Below, piece by piece: positions 8,818 to 16,848 of a DNA stretch of 64,000 nt. The first letter of the stretch is position 1, and every line of letters starts with the position of its first letter. The notes under the pieces were generated by a model. It did no database searches and had not been told where the DNA came from. It saw nothing but the letters and a program-made list of their open reading frames with translations. The stretch comes from Phycisphaerales bacterium (GTDB lineage: Bacteria > Planctomycetota > Phycisphaerae > Phycisphaerales > UBA1924). The stretch lies in contig JADLCX010000093.1 of assembly GCA_020846975.1 (NCBI GenBank), forward strand, positions 1 through 64,000, written 5' to 3'. The translations under genes and the position numbers were made by a program.

Positions 8818-9903
8818 ATGAAACTCGTAAGGCCGCCGCGATTCGCGGCCAATCGTTCCGCGTTCACGCTCATCGAGCTGCTGGTCGTGATCGCCATCAT
8901 CGCGCTGCTGATCGCCATTCTGTTGCCCGGCCTCTGCCAGGCGCGCTCGTCGGCCCGCAAGTCGCAGTGTCAATCCAACCTCAAGCAGTTTGGTGCCGGG
9001 ATCCAAGGCTACGCCACCGACTTCTTCGACCGCCTCGCTTCGTTCACATGGAAGAAGAACGTGGACTACGGCTTCGGAGGCGCGGCCAACAACGTCAACC
9101 TCGCGTGTGCCAATCAGGCGGTGGACATCATCCGCCGTCGCTCCAACACGGTGATGACGACGCCAAACCTCTGGATCCCCTTCCCGCTCTACAACCACCT
9201 CGTGATGAACGACTACCTCGGCCAGCGGCTTCCCGAGCCGATGGTCGTGTGCCCGGAGGACAAACTCCGCCTCAACTGGCAGAAATCCATCGTTCCCAAC
9301 CCGAATGGCTTCCATCAGTTGATCGCCAACGTCGAACGCCCCGGCACCGCGGGCATCGCCAACGACGACAAGCGCTGGCCGTACAGCTCCAGTTACCAGT
9401 TCGTCAGTTGCTTCTGGTCGCCCGATTATGACCGCGTGCTCCCGGGCGGGATCACGATGCAGACCGTTCACCAGGGCCCGCAGCACAACACCTATTACGT
9501 TCCGCCGGCCAACGATCGGACCACCCTCGGCAACCGCAAGATCTCCGATGTCGCCTTTCCCTCGGTCAAGGTCTCGATGTTCGATCAGAACGATCGTCAC
9601 CCATCGTGCGGCAATCGGGTTCAGACCTTCAACTGCTACACGAAGGCCAACGTGCCGCTCCTGTTCTTCGACGCATCCGTGCGGGATGTCAAGACCAAGG
9701 ACGTCAACCGAGGTTTCAACCCCGCCGCCCCGCTGAATCAGACCGCCGTGACCACGTTCCTCTACGCGCCCGCCGGCTGGGAACCCCCCGCGCTACCGGG
9801 CGTCAGCACGACCGTCACGGGCTACTTCAGATGGACCCGTGCCGGCCTCCGCGGTGTCGATATCGGCGGCAACGAAATCCGCGTCCTGAACAACGCCAAC
9901 TGA
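8818..9903 (+). CDS. Type IV pilin-like (pseudopilin) secreted protein, paralogue 2
   Basis: 361 aa; the ATG at 8818 follows [28 protein letters not shown] is the class III-type prepilin leader, followed by the hydrophobic helix and [13 protein letters not shown]. Shared landmarks with the preceding gene include [10 protein letters not shown] near residue 70, the NQAVDIIRR segment, the LxMVVCPED segment, the [13 protein letters not shown] segment, [14 protein letters not shown] and a C-terminal [16 protein letters not shown]. Substrate and assembly partners are unknown. The 195-nt gap between the two genes contains the second copy of the conserved 20-mer, so this gene may have its own promoter. 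Confidence 0.88.
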   Translation: MKLVRPPRFAANRSAFTLIELLVVIAIIALLIAILLPGLCQARSSARKSQCQSNLKQFGAGIQGYATDFFDRLASFTWKKNVDYGFGGAANNVNLACANQAVDIIRRRSNTVMTTPNLWIPFPLYNHLVMNDYLGQRLPEPMVVCPEDKLRLNWQKSIVPNPNGFHQLIANVERPGTAGIANDDKRWPYSSSYQFVSCFWSPDYDRVLPGGITMQTVHQGPQHNTYYVPPANDRTTLGNRKISDVAFPSVKVSMFDQNDRHPSCGNRVQTFNCYTKANVPLLFFDASVRDVKTKDVNRGFNPAAPLNQTAVTTFLYAPAGWEPPALPGVSTTVTGYFRWTRAGLRGVDIGGNEIRVLNNAN

Positions 9904-10021
9904 TCAGCGTTCCCGGCTTTCGTCCGGCGTTCCTCCGCGCCGACGCCCGACCGCCTTCTCTCGCCCGAATCCCGGCGTTCCTCCGCCGCGCGTAGTGTTC
10001 CCCTTCACAAGGAGCACCCGC

Positions 10022-11338
10022 ATGCCCGTCCATCGCCTCGTTCTCGCGGCTTCCGTGGCCTTCGCCGCGGCCGGCGCCTCAGCCCAAACCACAACCCTGA
10101 CCCCCGCCGAAACCGCCGCCGGCTGGAAACTCCTCTTCGACGGCTCACCGAAGTCCGCGAGCGCCAACTTCCACGCGTTCAAGAAGTCGGAGTTCCCCGT
10201 CAAGGCGTGGGTGGTCGAGAACGGCGTCATGCGCACCGTGAAGGGCGCGGACTCGGTCGATGTCGTCTCCGCCGAGCAGTTCGGCGACTTCGAGCTCGCG
10301 CTCGAGTACCGCTGCACGCCCGGCGCCAACAGCGGCATCATGTACCGCGTCACCGACAAGCACGGTGCGACCTACCAGACCGGGCCGGAGTTCCAGGTCC
10401 TCGACGATCCGGGTGTCGATGTCGGCGGCGGCAAGAAGGGCATCGGCACCGACGACCCGCACTCCGCCGGTGCGCTCTACGACCTGGCCAAGCCCGCTGC
10501 GGGCAAGACCATCAAGCCCGCCGGTGAGTGGAACCAGGCGCGTATCCGCATCAAGGACGGCCTGTTGCAGCACTTCCTCAACGGAACCAAGGTCGTCGAG
10601 TGCCGCATGGACGACGATTCGTGGAAACAGAAGATCGCCGGGAGCAAGTTCAAGGACACCGACGGCTTCGGTCTCCAGCCCCGCGGCATGATCGCCCTCC
10701 AGCACCACGGCGACGAAGTCGCCTATCGGAACATCAAGGTCCGCGACCTCGGCCGCGATGCCAAGATGCCCGGCCAGGTCGATCTCTTCAACGGCAAGGA
10801 CGTGGCCGACTGGGGCTTCTTCCTCAACGACAACGGCAAGAAGGATGACGTCTGGTCGGTCGCTGATGGCGTCATGGTTTGCAAAGGCTCGCCCGCCGGA
10901 TACATCCGAACGAACGAGAACTACACCAACTTCGTTCTCAAGGTCGAGTGGCGATGGAGCCCGGTCACCAGGAAGGCCGGCAACAGCGGCGTGCTCGTGC
11001 GCGTGCAGGAGCCCGACAAGGTCTGGCCCAAGTCCGTCGAGGCGCAGCTCCAGAGCGGCAGCGCGGGCGATTTCTGGAACATCGGCGATTTCCCGATGAA
11101 GGCCGAGCCCTCGCGAACCAACGGCCGCAACACCAAGCACACCCACGCCGCCGAACGGCCCCTCGGCGAGTGGAACGAGTACGAGATCATCGTCAACGGT
11201 GGCGACGTGGTCCTCAACGTCAACGGCGAGGAACTGAATCGCGCCCGGGACGTCGCCGCCCTGTCCGGCAAGGTCGCCCTTCAGTCCGAAGGAACCGAGA
11301 TCCACTTCCGCAAGGTCGCCCTGTCGCCCATCAAGTGA
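10022..11338 (+). CDS. Secreted protein with two DUF1080 (3-keto-disaccharide hydrolase) domains
   Basis: 438 aa from the ATG at 10022, chosen because AAGGAG precedes it and a good Sec signal (HRLVLAASVAFAAAGASAQ) follows at once. Two copies of the LamG-like DUF1080 fold follow. The first covers about residues 30-225 (GWKLLFDGSP, ALEYRCTPGANSGIMYRV, GEWNQARIRI). The second covers about residues 230-438 (DLFNGKDVADWGF, KVEWRWSPVTRKAGNSGVLVRV, GEWNEYEIIV). The family is named for hydrolysis of 3-ketoglycosides and is very abundant in planctomycetes. Tandem domains in one chain suggest internal duplication. A terminator-like hairpin follows. Confidence 0.88.
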   Translation: MPVHRLVLAASVAFAAAGASAQTTTLTPAETAAGWKLLFDGSPKSASANFHAFKKSEFPVKAWVVENGVMRTVKGADSVDVVSAEQFGDFELALEYRCTPGANSGIMYRVTDKHGATYQTGPEFQVLDDPGVDVGGGKKGIGTDDPHSAGALYDLAKPAAGKTIKPAGEWNQARIRIKDGLLQHFLNGTKVVECRMDDDSWKQKIAGSKFKDTDGFGLQPRGMIALQHHGDEVAYRNIKVRDLGRDAKMPGQVDLFNGKDVADWGFFLNDNGKKDDVWSVADGVMVCKGSPAGYIRTNENYTNFVLKVEWRWSPVTRKAGNSGVLVRVQEPDKVWPKSVEAQLQSGSAGDFWNIGDFPMKAEPSRTNGRNTKHTHAAERPLGEWNEYEIIVNGGDVVLNVNGEELNRARDVAALSGKVALQSEGTEIHFRKVALSPIK

Positions 11339-11414
11339 CCGCGTGAGCGGGGGCCATCGCTCGCCGCGCGGCGGGGCGGTGGTGAGGGGAAACCCTGCCT
11401 TCGTTTGCCGAAAA

Positions 11415-11441
11415 GAGCCGGCGGATTGGTTCCGCCGGCTC
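11415..11441. terminator. Bidirectional hairpin terminator between convergent genes
   Basis: Perfect 11-bp stem GAGCCGGCGGA / TCCGCCGGCTC with a 5-nt loop. It is followed on the plus side by CTTGTTTT and, read from the other strand, by TTTT. It sits between the DUF1080 gene and the convergent TPR gene, so it can serve both. Confidence 0.8.
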
Positions 11442-11474
11442 CTTGTTTTCAGGGACCTCAAACCGAGGCTCGCC

Positions 11475-12554
11475 TCAGCCCGCCATCTTCAGCGTGAACG
11501 CGTCCAGCGTCGCCGTGTCCAGCCCCGCATCGCGGGCTTTCTGCAGCGCGCTGATCGCGGCGTACTTCTGGCCGCCCATGTGCTGCAGCATCGCGACCGT
11601 CAGCCAGGCATCCGCCGTGTTCAAGCCATCCGCGCTCCGCGCGGCCTGATCGAGCAGCGCCGAGTGGGCCGACGCCCCGCCGATATCCTCCATGCGCAAC
11701 GGTCGGTCGAGCAGGCTCGGCTCGAGTTTGTAGCCCGTCACGATGTTCTTGAATCCCTCCTGCGGATGACCCGTCGCGATCTGGGCCAGGCCCAGGTTCC
11801 GCGTCGCGGTGCCGTCCTTGTCCCAGGCCGCGAGGTATCGTCCGTACACACGGGCCGCGTTGGTCATGTCGCCTATCCGCAGGTACGCGTCGCCAAGTTC
11901 GCGGTCGCGGTAGTTACCGGTCTGCGGCGAAGCCGGTTCGGTCGGCGCGGGCTCGGGCGCCGGTGCAGGCCGCTCGATCACCTTTTCCACGATGACCTTC
12001 TTCTCGATCGTCACCGGCCGCTCGACCACCACCCGCTTCTCGACATACACCGGCCGCTCCACCACGACAGGCTCACTCACGACCACCGTCCGCGTCACAG
12101 GCGCGTAGTAGGAATCGCGCACGATTACCGGCGGATACGGCGCCACAACCACCGGCGGAGGGCATGGCGCCACGACCACCGGCGCGCACACCGGCGGTCG
12201 GTAGTACGTCGGACCGCACCAGTTCGAGCCGCGCCAGCCATATCCGTAGCCCGCACCGTACCCCGAGGAGTAGCCGTACCCGGCCGACCAGCCCGAGCCG
12301 TACCCGTAGCTGCCGATGCCGATGTTCAGCGAGAATGACGAGTGGGAATGGTCGTCGTGATGTCCGCCGCCACCGTGGCCGCCATGACCATTCGAGCGAG
12401 CGCCGTACACCTGCTTGTTCATGTTGTTCTGGCTTCGCCCGCCGCGATCCGCGGCCAGCGCCTGACCGGCGCACGCGATCGTCATCGCCGCGGCCACCGC
12501 GCTCGCAACCACCGACCTGCTCAACCGTCCGTCCTTGCACGCCTGGGAGAACAT
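11475..12554 (-). CDS. Secreted His/Gly-rich, Val/Pro-rich protein with C-terminal TPR-like domain
   Basis: 359 aa when begun at the ATG at 12554, which has AGGAG 9 nt upstream; an in-frame start 19 codons earlier is less likely. After a signal-like stretch (SVVASAVAAAMTIACAGQALAA) comes a Gly/His segment (GHGGHGGGGHHDDHSHSS), then a Gly/Tyr/Ser region and a Val/Glu/Pro repeat region with VVVERPVYVEKR-like units. The final 130 residues (RELGDAYLRIGDMTNAARVYGRYL...) look like TPR helices. The His cluster could bind metal, and the repeats resemble cell-surface spacers. Function is unknown. A bidirectional terminator lies just beyond its stop. Confidence 0.75.
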   Translation of the reverse strand: MFSQACKDGRLSRSVVASAVAAAMTIACAGQALAADRGGRSQNNMNKQVYGARSNGHGGHGGGGHHDDHSHSSFSLNIGIGSYGYGSGWSAGYGYSSGYGAGYGYGWRGSNWCGPTYYRPPVCAPVVVAPCPPPVVVAPYPPVIVRDSYYAPVTRTVVVSEPVVVERPVYVEKRVVVERPVTIEKKVIVEKVIERPAPAPEPAPTEPASPQTGNYRDRELGDAYLRIGDMTNAARVYGRYLAAWDKDGTATRNLGLAQIATGHPQEGFKNIVTGYKLEPSLLDRPLRMEDIGGASAHSALLDQAARSADGLNTADAWLTVAMLQHMGGQKYAAISALQKARDAGLDTATLDAFTLKMAG

Positions 12555-12947
12555 TTGGATCAACTCCTGAGGGCTCCGGGGTCGCCGTTGCTCTACCCGT
12601 TGAGTATGCACCCCTTCGGTGCCTCGACCGGGTTCCGGCGAATCGGCAACCCTCGATTAATCATACGGACAACCAGACAAAAAGTTTCAGTGCACTAACT
12701 TCGTGTCGCAAGTCGCTGTGGCAGAGCCAGTTAAGACGCGACACCAGCGAATCGATTGAGAGTTATCCACATTCCGGCCAGTTGGTGCGGTCTTTGGACG
12801 GTTTGCTGATATACTGCTTCTGTTCGCGTATCGAATTTCTTGATCGCTGGGGTTTCGGGGGTGTTTGCGGACTCGCAAGAACTCCATCGCCCGGCGGCTA
12901 GCATCCGCCCCGCGCCGCACGGCGCGTCTGCATGGAGGAACGAATCG
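12555..12947. other. 393-nt divergent intergenic region
   Basis: Separates the minus-strand TPR protein gene from the plus-strand saccharopine-dehydrogenase-like gene, so it must hold promoters for both. It is more AT-rich than its surroundings. A candidate extended -10 element is listed separately. A single perfect E. coli-type DnaA box (TTATCCACA, 12763-12771) is present but isolated. No small gene or RNA is evident. Confidence 0.5.
12807..12815 (+). promoter_or_regulatory. Candidate extended -10 promoter element
   Basis: TGA-TATACT fits the extended -10 pattern (TGn followed by a TATAAT-like hexamer), 132 nt ahead of the saccharopine-dehydrogenase-like gene. No convincing -35 hexamer lies at 16-18 nt, which extended -10 promoters tolerate. 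Confidence 0.3.
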
Positions 12948-14168
12948 ATGAAAAACGTACTGGTGCTTGGAGGAGGCAAGGTCGGCAAGTCGGTGGCGGA
13001 GCTGCTGCTCGCGCTCGGCCGCGGGGCTTATCGCGTGACGCTCGCCGACCGCGATGAGGCCAACCTCCGCGAGGTTGACGCCAACCTCTCGCGTCTCAAG
13101 AAACTGGTTCCGCACGCGGTCGAGTTCGCCACCCGCCGCATCGACGCGGCCGACAAGGCCGCCGTCCGTGCCGCGCTCAAGGAAGTCGGCGCGGGCGGAT
13201 CGGTGATCTGCATGCTCCCGTACGACCTGGTGCTCGGTGTCGCGGAGATCGCGTCCGAACTCGGTGTCCACTATTTCGACGTCACGGAAGATGTCGAGAC
13301 CTCCGATGCCGTCAAGCGCCTGGCCGAGAGCGGGCGGGCCAAGGTGGCCCTCGTGCCCCAGTGCGGACTCGCGCCGGGATACATCGCCATCGCGGGCTAC
13401 GAGATCGCGAGGAAGTTCGATGAGATCCACGAACTCACGCTCCGTGTCGGTGCGCTCCCGCAATACCCCACCAACGCCCTGCACTACAACGTCACCTGGT
13501 CCACGGCCGGCGTCGTCAACGAGTACTGCGAGCCGTGCAACGTGATGCTCGATGGCAGGTTTGCCAAGCTCCCCGCGCTCGAAGGGTTGGAAGACTTCAG
13601 TTTCGAGGGGGTCGGATACGAAGCGTTCTACACGTCGGGCGGCGTCGGCAGCCTGATCGAAACGCTGCTCGCCGAGAAGAAGACCACGGCCGAGAGCCGC
13701 ATCGCCTACAAGACCATCCGCTATCCCGGCCACCGCGACCTGATGAAGTTTCTATTGCAGGACCTGCGGCTCGGCGTCGAGAACGCCAAGCCGACCTCCA
13801 GCGGGCGCGTGTTCGATCGACGCCTCGCGATGGAACTGCTCGACCACGCCATCGCCCGGACTCTGCAGGATGTCGTCATCGTTTTCGTGAGTTGCATCGG
13901 CATCCGCGAGGGACGCCGAGAGCAGATCAACCTCAAGCGCGCGGTGCGAGCCACCACGATGTTCGGCCGTGTCTGGCCCGCCATCGAGCTCACCACCGCG
14001 GCCGGCGTGTGCGCGATGGTCGATATGCACAACCTGGGCAAGTTGCCCGCCTCGGGATTCATCAAGCAGGAGGACTGCACGCTGACGGCGTTCAACGAGT
14101 CGCTCTTTGGGCTTGCCTATGAAGCGCCCGAACGGATCGAAGCCGCGGTTCTGGGTGCCAAGCGGTAA
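12948..14168 (+). CDS. Saccharopine dehydrogenase family protein
   Basis: 406 aa from the ATG at 12948, preceded by GGAGGAACGAATCG. The N-terminus KNVLVLGGGKVGKSVAELL is a Rossmann nucleotide-binding loop. CMLPYDLVLGVAEIASELG and VPQCGLAPGYIAIAG are typical of the NAD(P)-binding part, and about residues 170-400 (YNVTWSTAGVVNEYC, YKTIRYPGHRDLMKF) form the saccharopine-dehydrogenase C-terminal domain. Relatives include saccharopine reductase of the aminoadipate lysine route and lysine 6-dehydrogenase; sequence alone does not decide. A homoaconitase-like gene 2.7 kb downstream supports a lysine/aminoadipate link. No signal peptide, so cytoplasmic. Confidence 0.82.
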   Translation: MKNVLVLGGGKVGKSVAELLLALGRGAYRVTLADRDEANLREVDANLSRLKKLVPHAVEFATRRIDAADKAAVRAALKEVGAGGSVICMLPYDLVLGVAEIASELGVHYFDVTEDVETSDAVKRLAESGRAKVALVPQCGLAPGYIAIAGYEIARKFDEIHELTLRVGALPQYPTNALHYNVTWSTAGVVNEYCEPCNVMLDGRFAKLPALEGLEDFSFEGVGYEAFYTSGGVGSLIETLLAEKKTTAESRIAYKTIRYPGHRDLMKFLLQDLRLGVENAKPTSSGRVFDRRLAMELLDHAIARTLQDVVIVFVSCIGIREGRREQINLKRAVRATTMFGRVWPAIELTTAAGVCAMVDMHNLGKLPASGFIKQEDCTLTAFNESLFGLAYEAPERIEAAVLGAKR

Positions 14169-14200
14169 CGGTTCGGCTTTCGGAAAGCGGCGTGAATCTG

Positions 14201-14224
14201 GCCGCAGGCCTGTCGGCCTGCGGC
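14201..14224 (+). terminator. Terminator-like hairpin after the saccharopine-dehydrogenase-like gene
   Basis: Perfect 10-bp stem GCCGCAGGCC / GGCCTGCGGC with loop TGTC, 33 nt after the stop codon. There is no U-tract behind it, so it may be an attenuator or an RNA-stabilising stem rather than an intrinsic terminator. Confidence 0.4.
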
Positions 14225-14261
14225 AGGAAACCGGAAGGGAGAGGGGGAGGGGGGTCGCCAA

Positions 14262-16415
14262 GTGCCCGCGGTGGTGTATAGTCAAGATGTGGATGCGAAT
14301 ATCCAGATTGGCCGGAGCCCGAGCGGCCCCGGCCGCTCTCGTTCGGCTCGGCCCGTGAAGGCGATTCAGGGGGGCGCAATCCAACCGCCGGGCCGACCCC
14401 TGCGACTCCCGCTGCCTGTGCTGTATGAAGAGCGGCGCCGCCGCCCCCGCCCGGTGCCGCGGGCCTCGAACCGCGCCAAGTGGCGTGCCGGGATCATGAT
14501 CGCGATCTATGTGCTGATGATCGCGCACATCCTGCATTGGTGGATCACGGGCCGAAGCGTCGGCAGATTCGTGCTGTCGGACTCGATGGAGACTCTTGAA
14601 CTGGGCCGGGTCAACCCCGGGTTCATCCTGTTCACCGTGGGCGCGCTGGTCACCGTCGTGTTCGGACGATTCCTGTGCGGTTGGGCGTGCCACATGGCCG
14701 GCCTGCAGGACCTGTGCGCATGGATCATGCGTCGCCTCGGCGTGCGACCGCACTTGTTTCGCTCACGTCTGCTGGGCTATGTCCCGATCTCGCTCGCGGT
14801 GTACATGTTCATCTGGCCGACGCTGAAGCGGGAAGTCGTGCTTCCCGTGCTGCGAGATGTGTGGCCCCAGGCCGCGGCGTGGCTCACGCCCGTGCCCGAC
14901 TTTCCCGGCCTGACCCTGCATGTGACGACCACCAACCTGTGGTCCGGCCTGCCCTCGGCCGCGATCGCGGTGCCGTTCCTGCTCCTTTGTGGTTTCGGCA
15001 CGGTCTACTTCCTCGGCGCTCGGGGTCTGTGCCGGTACGGATGCCCGTACGGCGGGCTGTTCCTGCCGCTCGAGCAGCTCGCGCCCGGGCGCATCGTCGT
15101 CGATGCCTCGAAGTGCGATCAGTGCGGGCTCTGTACCGCCGCGTGCACCGCGCAAGTGCGTGTCCACGACGAGATCCGCGCCTTCGGGATGGTCACCGAC
15201 CGGAACTGCGTCCGGTCCCTCGATTGCGTGTCGGCGTGTCCCCATCAGGCGCTGTCTTTCCGGTTTACGAGGCCCGCGGTCCTGCGTGGCCGAGCGCCCG
15301 AGGGAGAGTCGCCGCGACGCCGGTTCGACCTAACTCTGCCGGAAGAGATCGCGGCGGCGGCGGTGTTCCTGCTGGTCTTCCTGGTCGCCCGCGGGTTGTA
15401 CGGACGGATCCCCATGCTCATGGCGGCAACCCTCGCCGCCATCTGCGCGTACATCGGCTGGAAGACTCTGCGCCTCGCGCGAGACCGCGATGTTCGAGTA
15501 ACCGGCGCCCAGCTCAAGCGGGCCGGCCGGCTGACGCGCTCGGGCCTGGGGGTCGCCGGTCTGACATCCGTGATCGTCCTGCTGACGGCGCACTCCGCGG
15601 CGATCCGGAGCATGACCTGGCTGGCCGAGCGTGCCGATGACCGGGTCCGCATCGGTCTGAACGAAGTGCTGGCCGACCACGCGTCGCGGGTTCCTTCCGA
15701 GATGCGACAGCACGCGGCCGATGCCCTGCGCTGGTACGGACGCGCCGACTCACTCCGTCGCGGCGGGATCGGTCTCGCCGAGACGCCGTCGTCTCTGAGC
15801 CGCCGCCCGTGGCTCTTGCTGGTCACGGGAGATTGGGACCGAGCCAAAGCCGAACTACGCGCGGCGTTGCAGGTTCAGGGGCCGGACGACCAGAACTCCG
15901 TATCGCTCGCCCGGATCCTGCTCGCCGAAGGAAACACCTCCGAAGCCGAGAGTGTGCTGGCCGAGGCACAACGCGCGGATCAGCCCGCACCCGAGTCTCG
16001 AGACCTGCTTTGCCATCTCTGGATGCAGTCCGGGCGTGCGCAACTCGCCGAGGCAGCGTACACCCAAGCGATCGCCGCGGATTCCGCCGACCGCTCGGCG
16101 CTCGTCGGACTTGGCCGCCTGAGGCTCGCCGCGAACGCGCCGCTCGACGCCGCCGAGCTTCTTGCTCGCGCCGTCAAGGCCTCGCCGGACGTGGCGGCCA
16201 TCCGCGCCGATCTCGCCGTGGCTCTGGCATCGGGCGGGCGCTACGTCGAGGCCCACCGCGAGCTGGAAGCGGGAATACAGGCCGTTCCGGACGCTCGCTC
16301 GCAGTTCGTGGACCTCGCACGATGGCTCTTCCGCGAGGTGGGGCGGAACGAGTTGGCCGCGGAGTGGGATCGTCGGGTCGAGGCGGCGCCGACGTTGCCG
16401 CGGGATCGCCGGTGA
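14262..16415 (+). CDS. NapH/NosR-like polyferredoxin membrane protein fused to a TPR domain
   Basis: 717 aa from a GTG at 14262 behind a purine-rich GGAGGGGGG. Residues about 75-330 hold several membrane helices. Between them lie FLCGWACHMAGLQ and GLCRYGCPYGGLFLP, the CxxxCP-type motifs of the NapH/NosR/CcoG family. Two ferredoxin clusters follow: KCDQCGLCTAAC, and a degenerate NCVRSLDCVSACP in which the second Cys is Ser. After two more membrane segments, about residues 470-710 form TPR-like helices (LARILLAEGNTSEAESVLAEAQ, LVGLGRLRLAANAPLDAAELL). It likely moves electrons across the membrane; the TPR tail suggests a protein partner. Partner unknown. Confidence 0.85.
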   Translation: MPAVVYSQDVDANIQIGRSPSGPGRSRSARPVKAIQGGAIQPPGRPLRLPLPVLYEERRRRPRPVPRASNRAKWRAGIMIAIYVLMIAHILHWWITGRSVGRFVLSDSMETLELGRVNPGFILFTVGALVTVVFGRFLCGWACHMAGLQDLCAWIMRRLGVRPHLFRSRLLGYVPISLAVYMFIWPTLKREVVLPVLRDVWPQAAAWLTPVPDFPGLTLHVTTTNLWSGLPSAAIAVPFLLLCGFGTVYFLGARGLCRYGCPYGGLFLPLEQLAPGRIVVDASKCDQCGLCTAACTAQVRVHDEIRAFGMVTDRNCVRSLDCVSACPHQALSFRFTRPAVLRGRAPEGESPRRRFDLTLPEEIAAAAVFLLVFLVARGLYGRIPMLMAATLAAICAYIGWKTLRLARDRDVRVTGAQLKRAGRLTRSGLGVAGLTSVIVLLTAHSAAIRSMTWLAERADDRVRIGLNEVLADHASRVPSEMRQHAADALRWYGRADSLRRGGIGLAETPSSLSRRPWLLLVTGDWDRAKAELRAALQVQGPDDQNSVSLARILLAEGNTSEAESVLAEAQRADQPAPESRDLLCHLWMQSGRAQLAEAAYTQAIAADSADRSALVGLGRLRLAANAPLDAAELLARAVKASPDVAAIRADLAVALASGGRYVEAHRELEAGIQAVPDARSQFVDLARWLFREVGRNELAAEWDRRVEAAPTLPRDRR

Positions 16416-16478
16416 CGACGGCCGGGGTGCTACTGTCTGTTTCGAGTCTACTCCGCAGATTGACCAAGGAGCATCGAG

Positions 16479-16790
16479 ATGAACCTGCGTCGTGTTTCGG
16501 CGGCCGCGTGCCTGACCATCGTGCTTGTCGCGCATTCCGGTTGTGCCACATCTGAGAAGTCCGAGGGCGAGTGGTGCAAGGCCGTCAAGCCCGGCGTCGT
16601 CACCACCGTCAACCACTACTGCGTCGTGGTTGGCGATGACCCCGTCGATCCTTCGGTCAAGGCGATCACGTGGAAGGGGCAGCAGGTGGGTCTTTGCTGC
16701 GAGGGATGCCGCCCGCGATGGAACAAGATGTCCGAGGCGGAGAAGGATCAGGCGGTCGCCCGCGCCGTCGCCAAGGGCAAGCCCGAATAA
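16479..16790 (+). CDS. Small Cys-rich lipoprotein
   Basis: 103 aa; the ATG at 16479 follows AAGGAGCATCGAG. The signal ends in a lipobox-like AHSGC at residues 19-23, so it is probably lipid-anchored. The mature part has TVNHYCVVVGDDPVDP and VGLCCEGCRPRWNKM, an arrangement recalling YHS/TRASH-type metal or thiol domains in which Cys residues bind metal. It starts 63 nt after the polyferredoxin/TPR gene on the same strand, so co-transcription and a shared redox or metal role are plausible but inferred. This small family is frequent in planctomycetes; its function is not established. Confidence 0.8.
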   Translation: MNLRRVSAAACLTIVLVAHSGCATSEKSEGEWCKAVKPGVVTTVNHYCVVVGDDPVDPSVKAITWKGQQVGLCCEGCRPRWNKMSEAEKDQAVARAVAKGKPE

Positions 16791-16848
16791 GGCGCAAGCC
16801 GGTCGGGAGATCACGAAGCAGGCGTGATCCGTGGTACCATCCGGCACC

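Noticed and set aside
7417-9600. Very long minus-strand open frame of 727 codons opposite both pseudopilin genes
   Set aside because: It is a high-GC antisense shadow: the plus strand has clear prepilin leaders and Shine-Dalgarno sites, and this frame shows only low-complexity Arg/Asp/Val strings with no family motif.
12763-12771. Perfect E. coli-type DnaA box TTATCCACA
   Set aside because: Single copy with no other boxes, no AT-rich unwinding repeats and no dnaA or gidA nearby, so not an origin.
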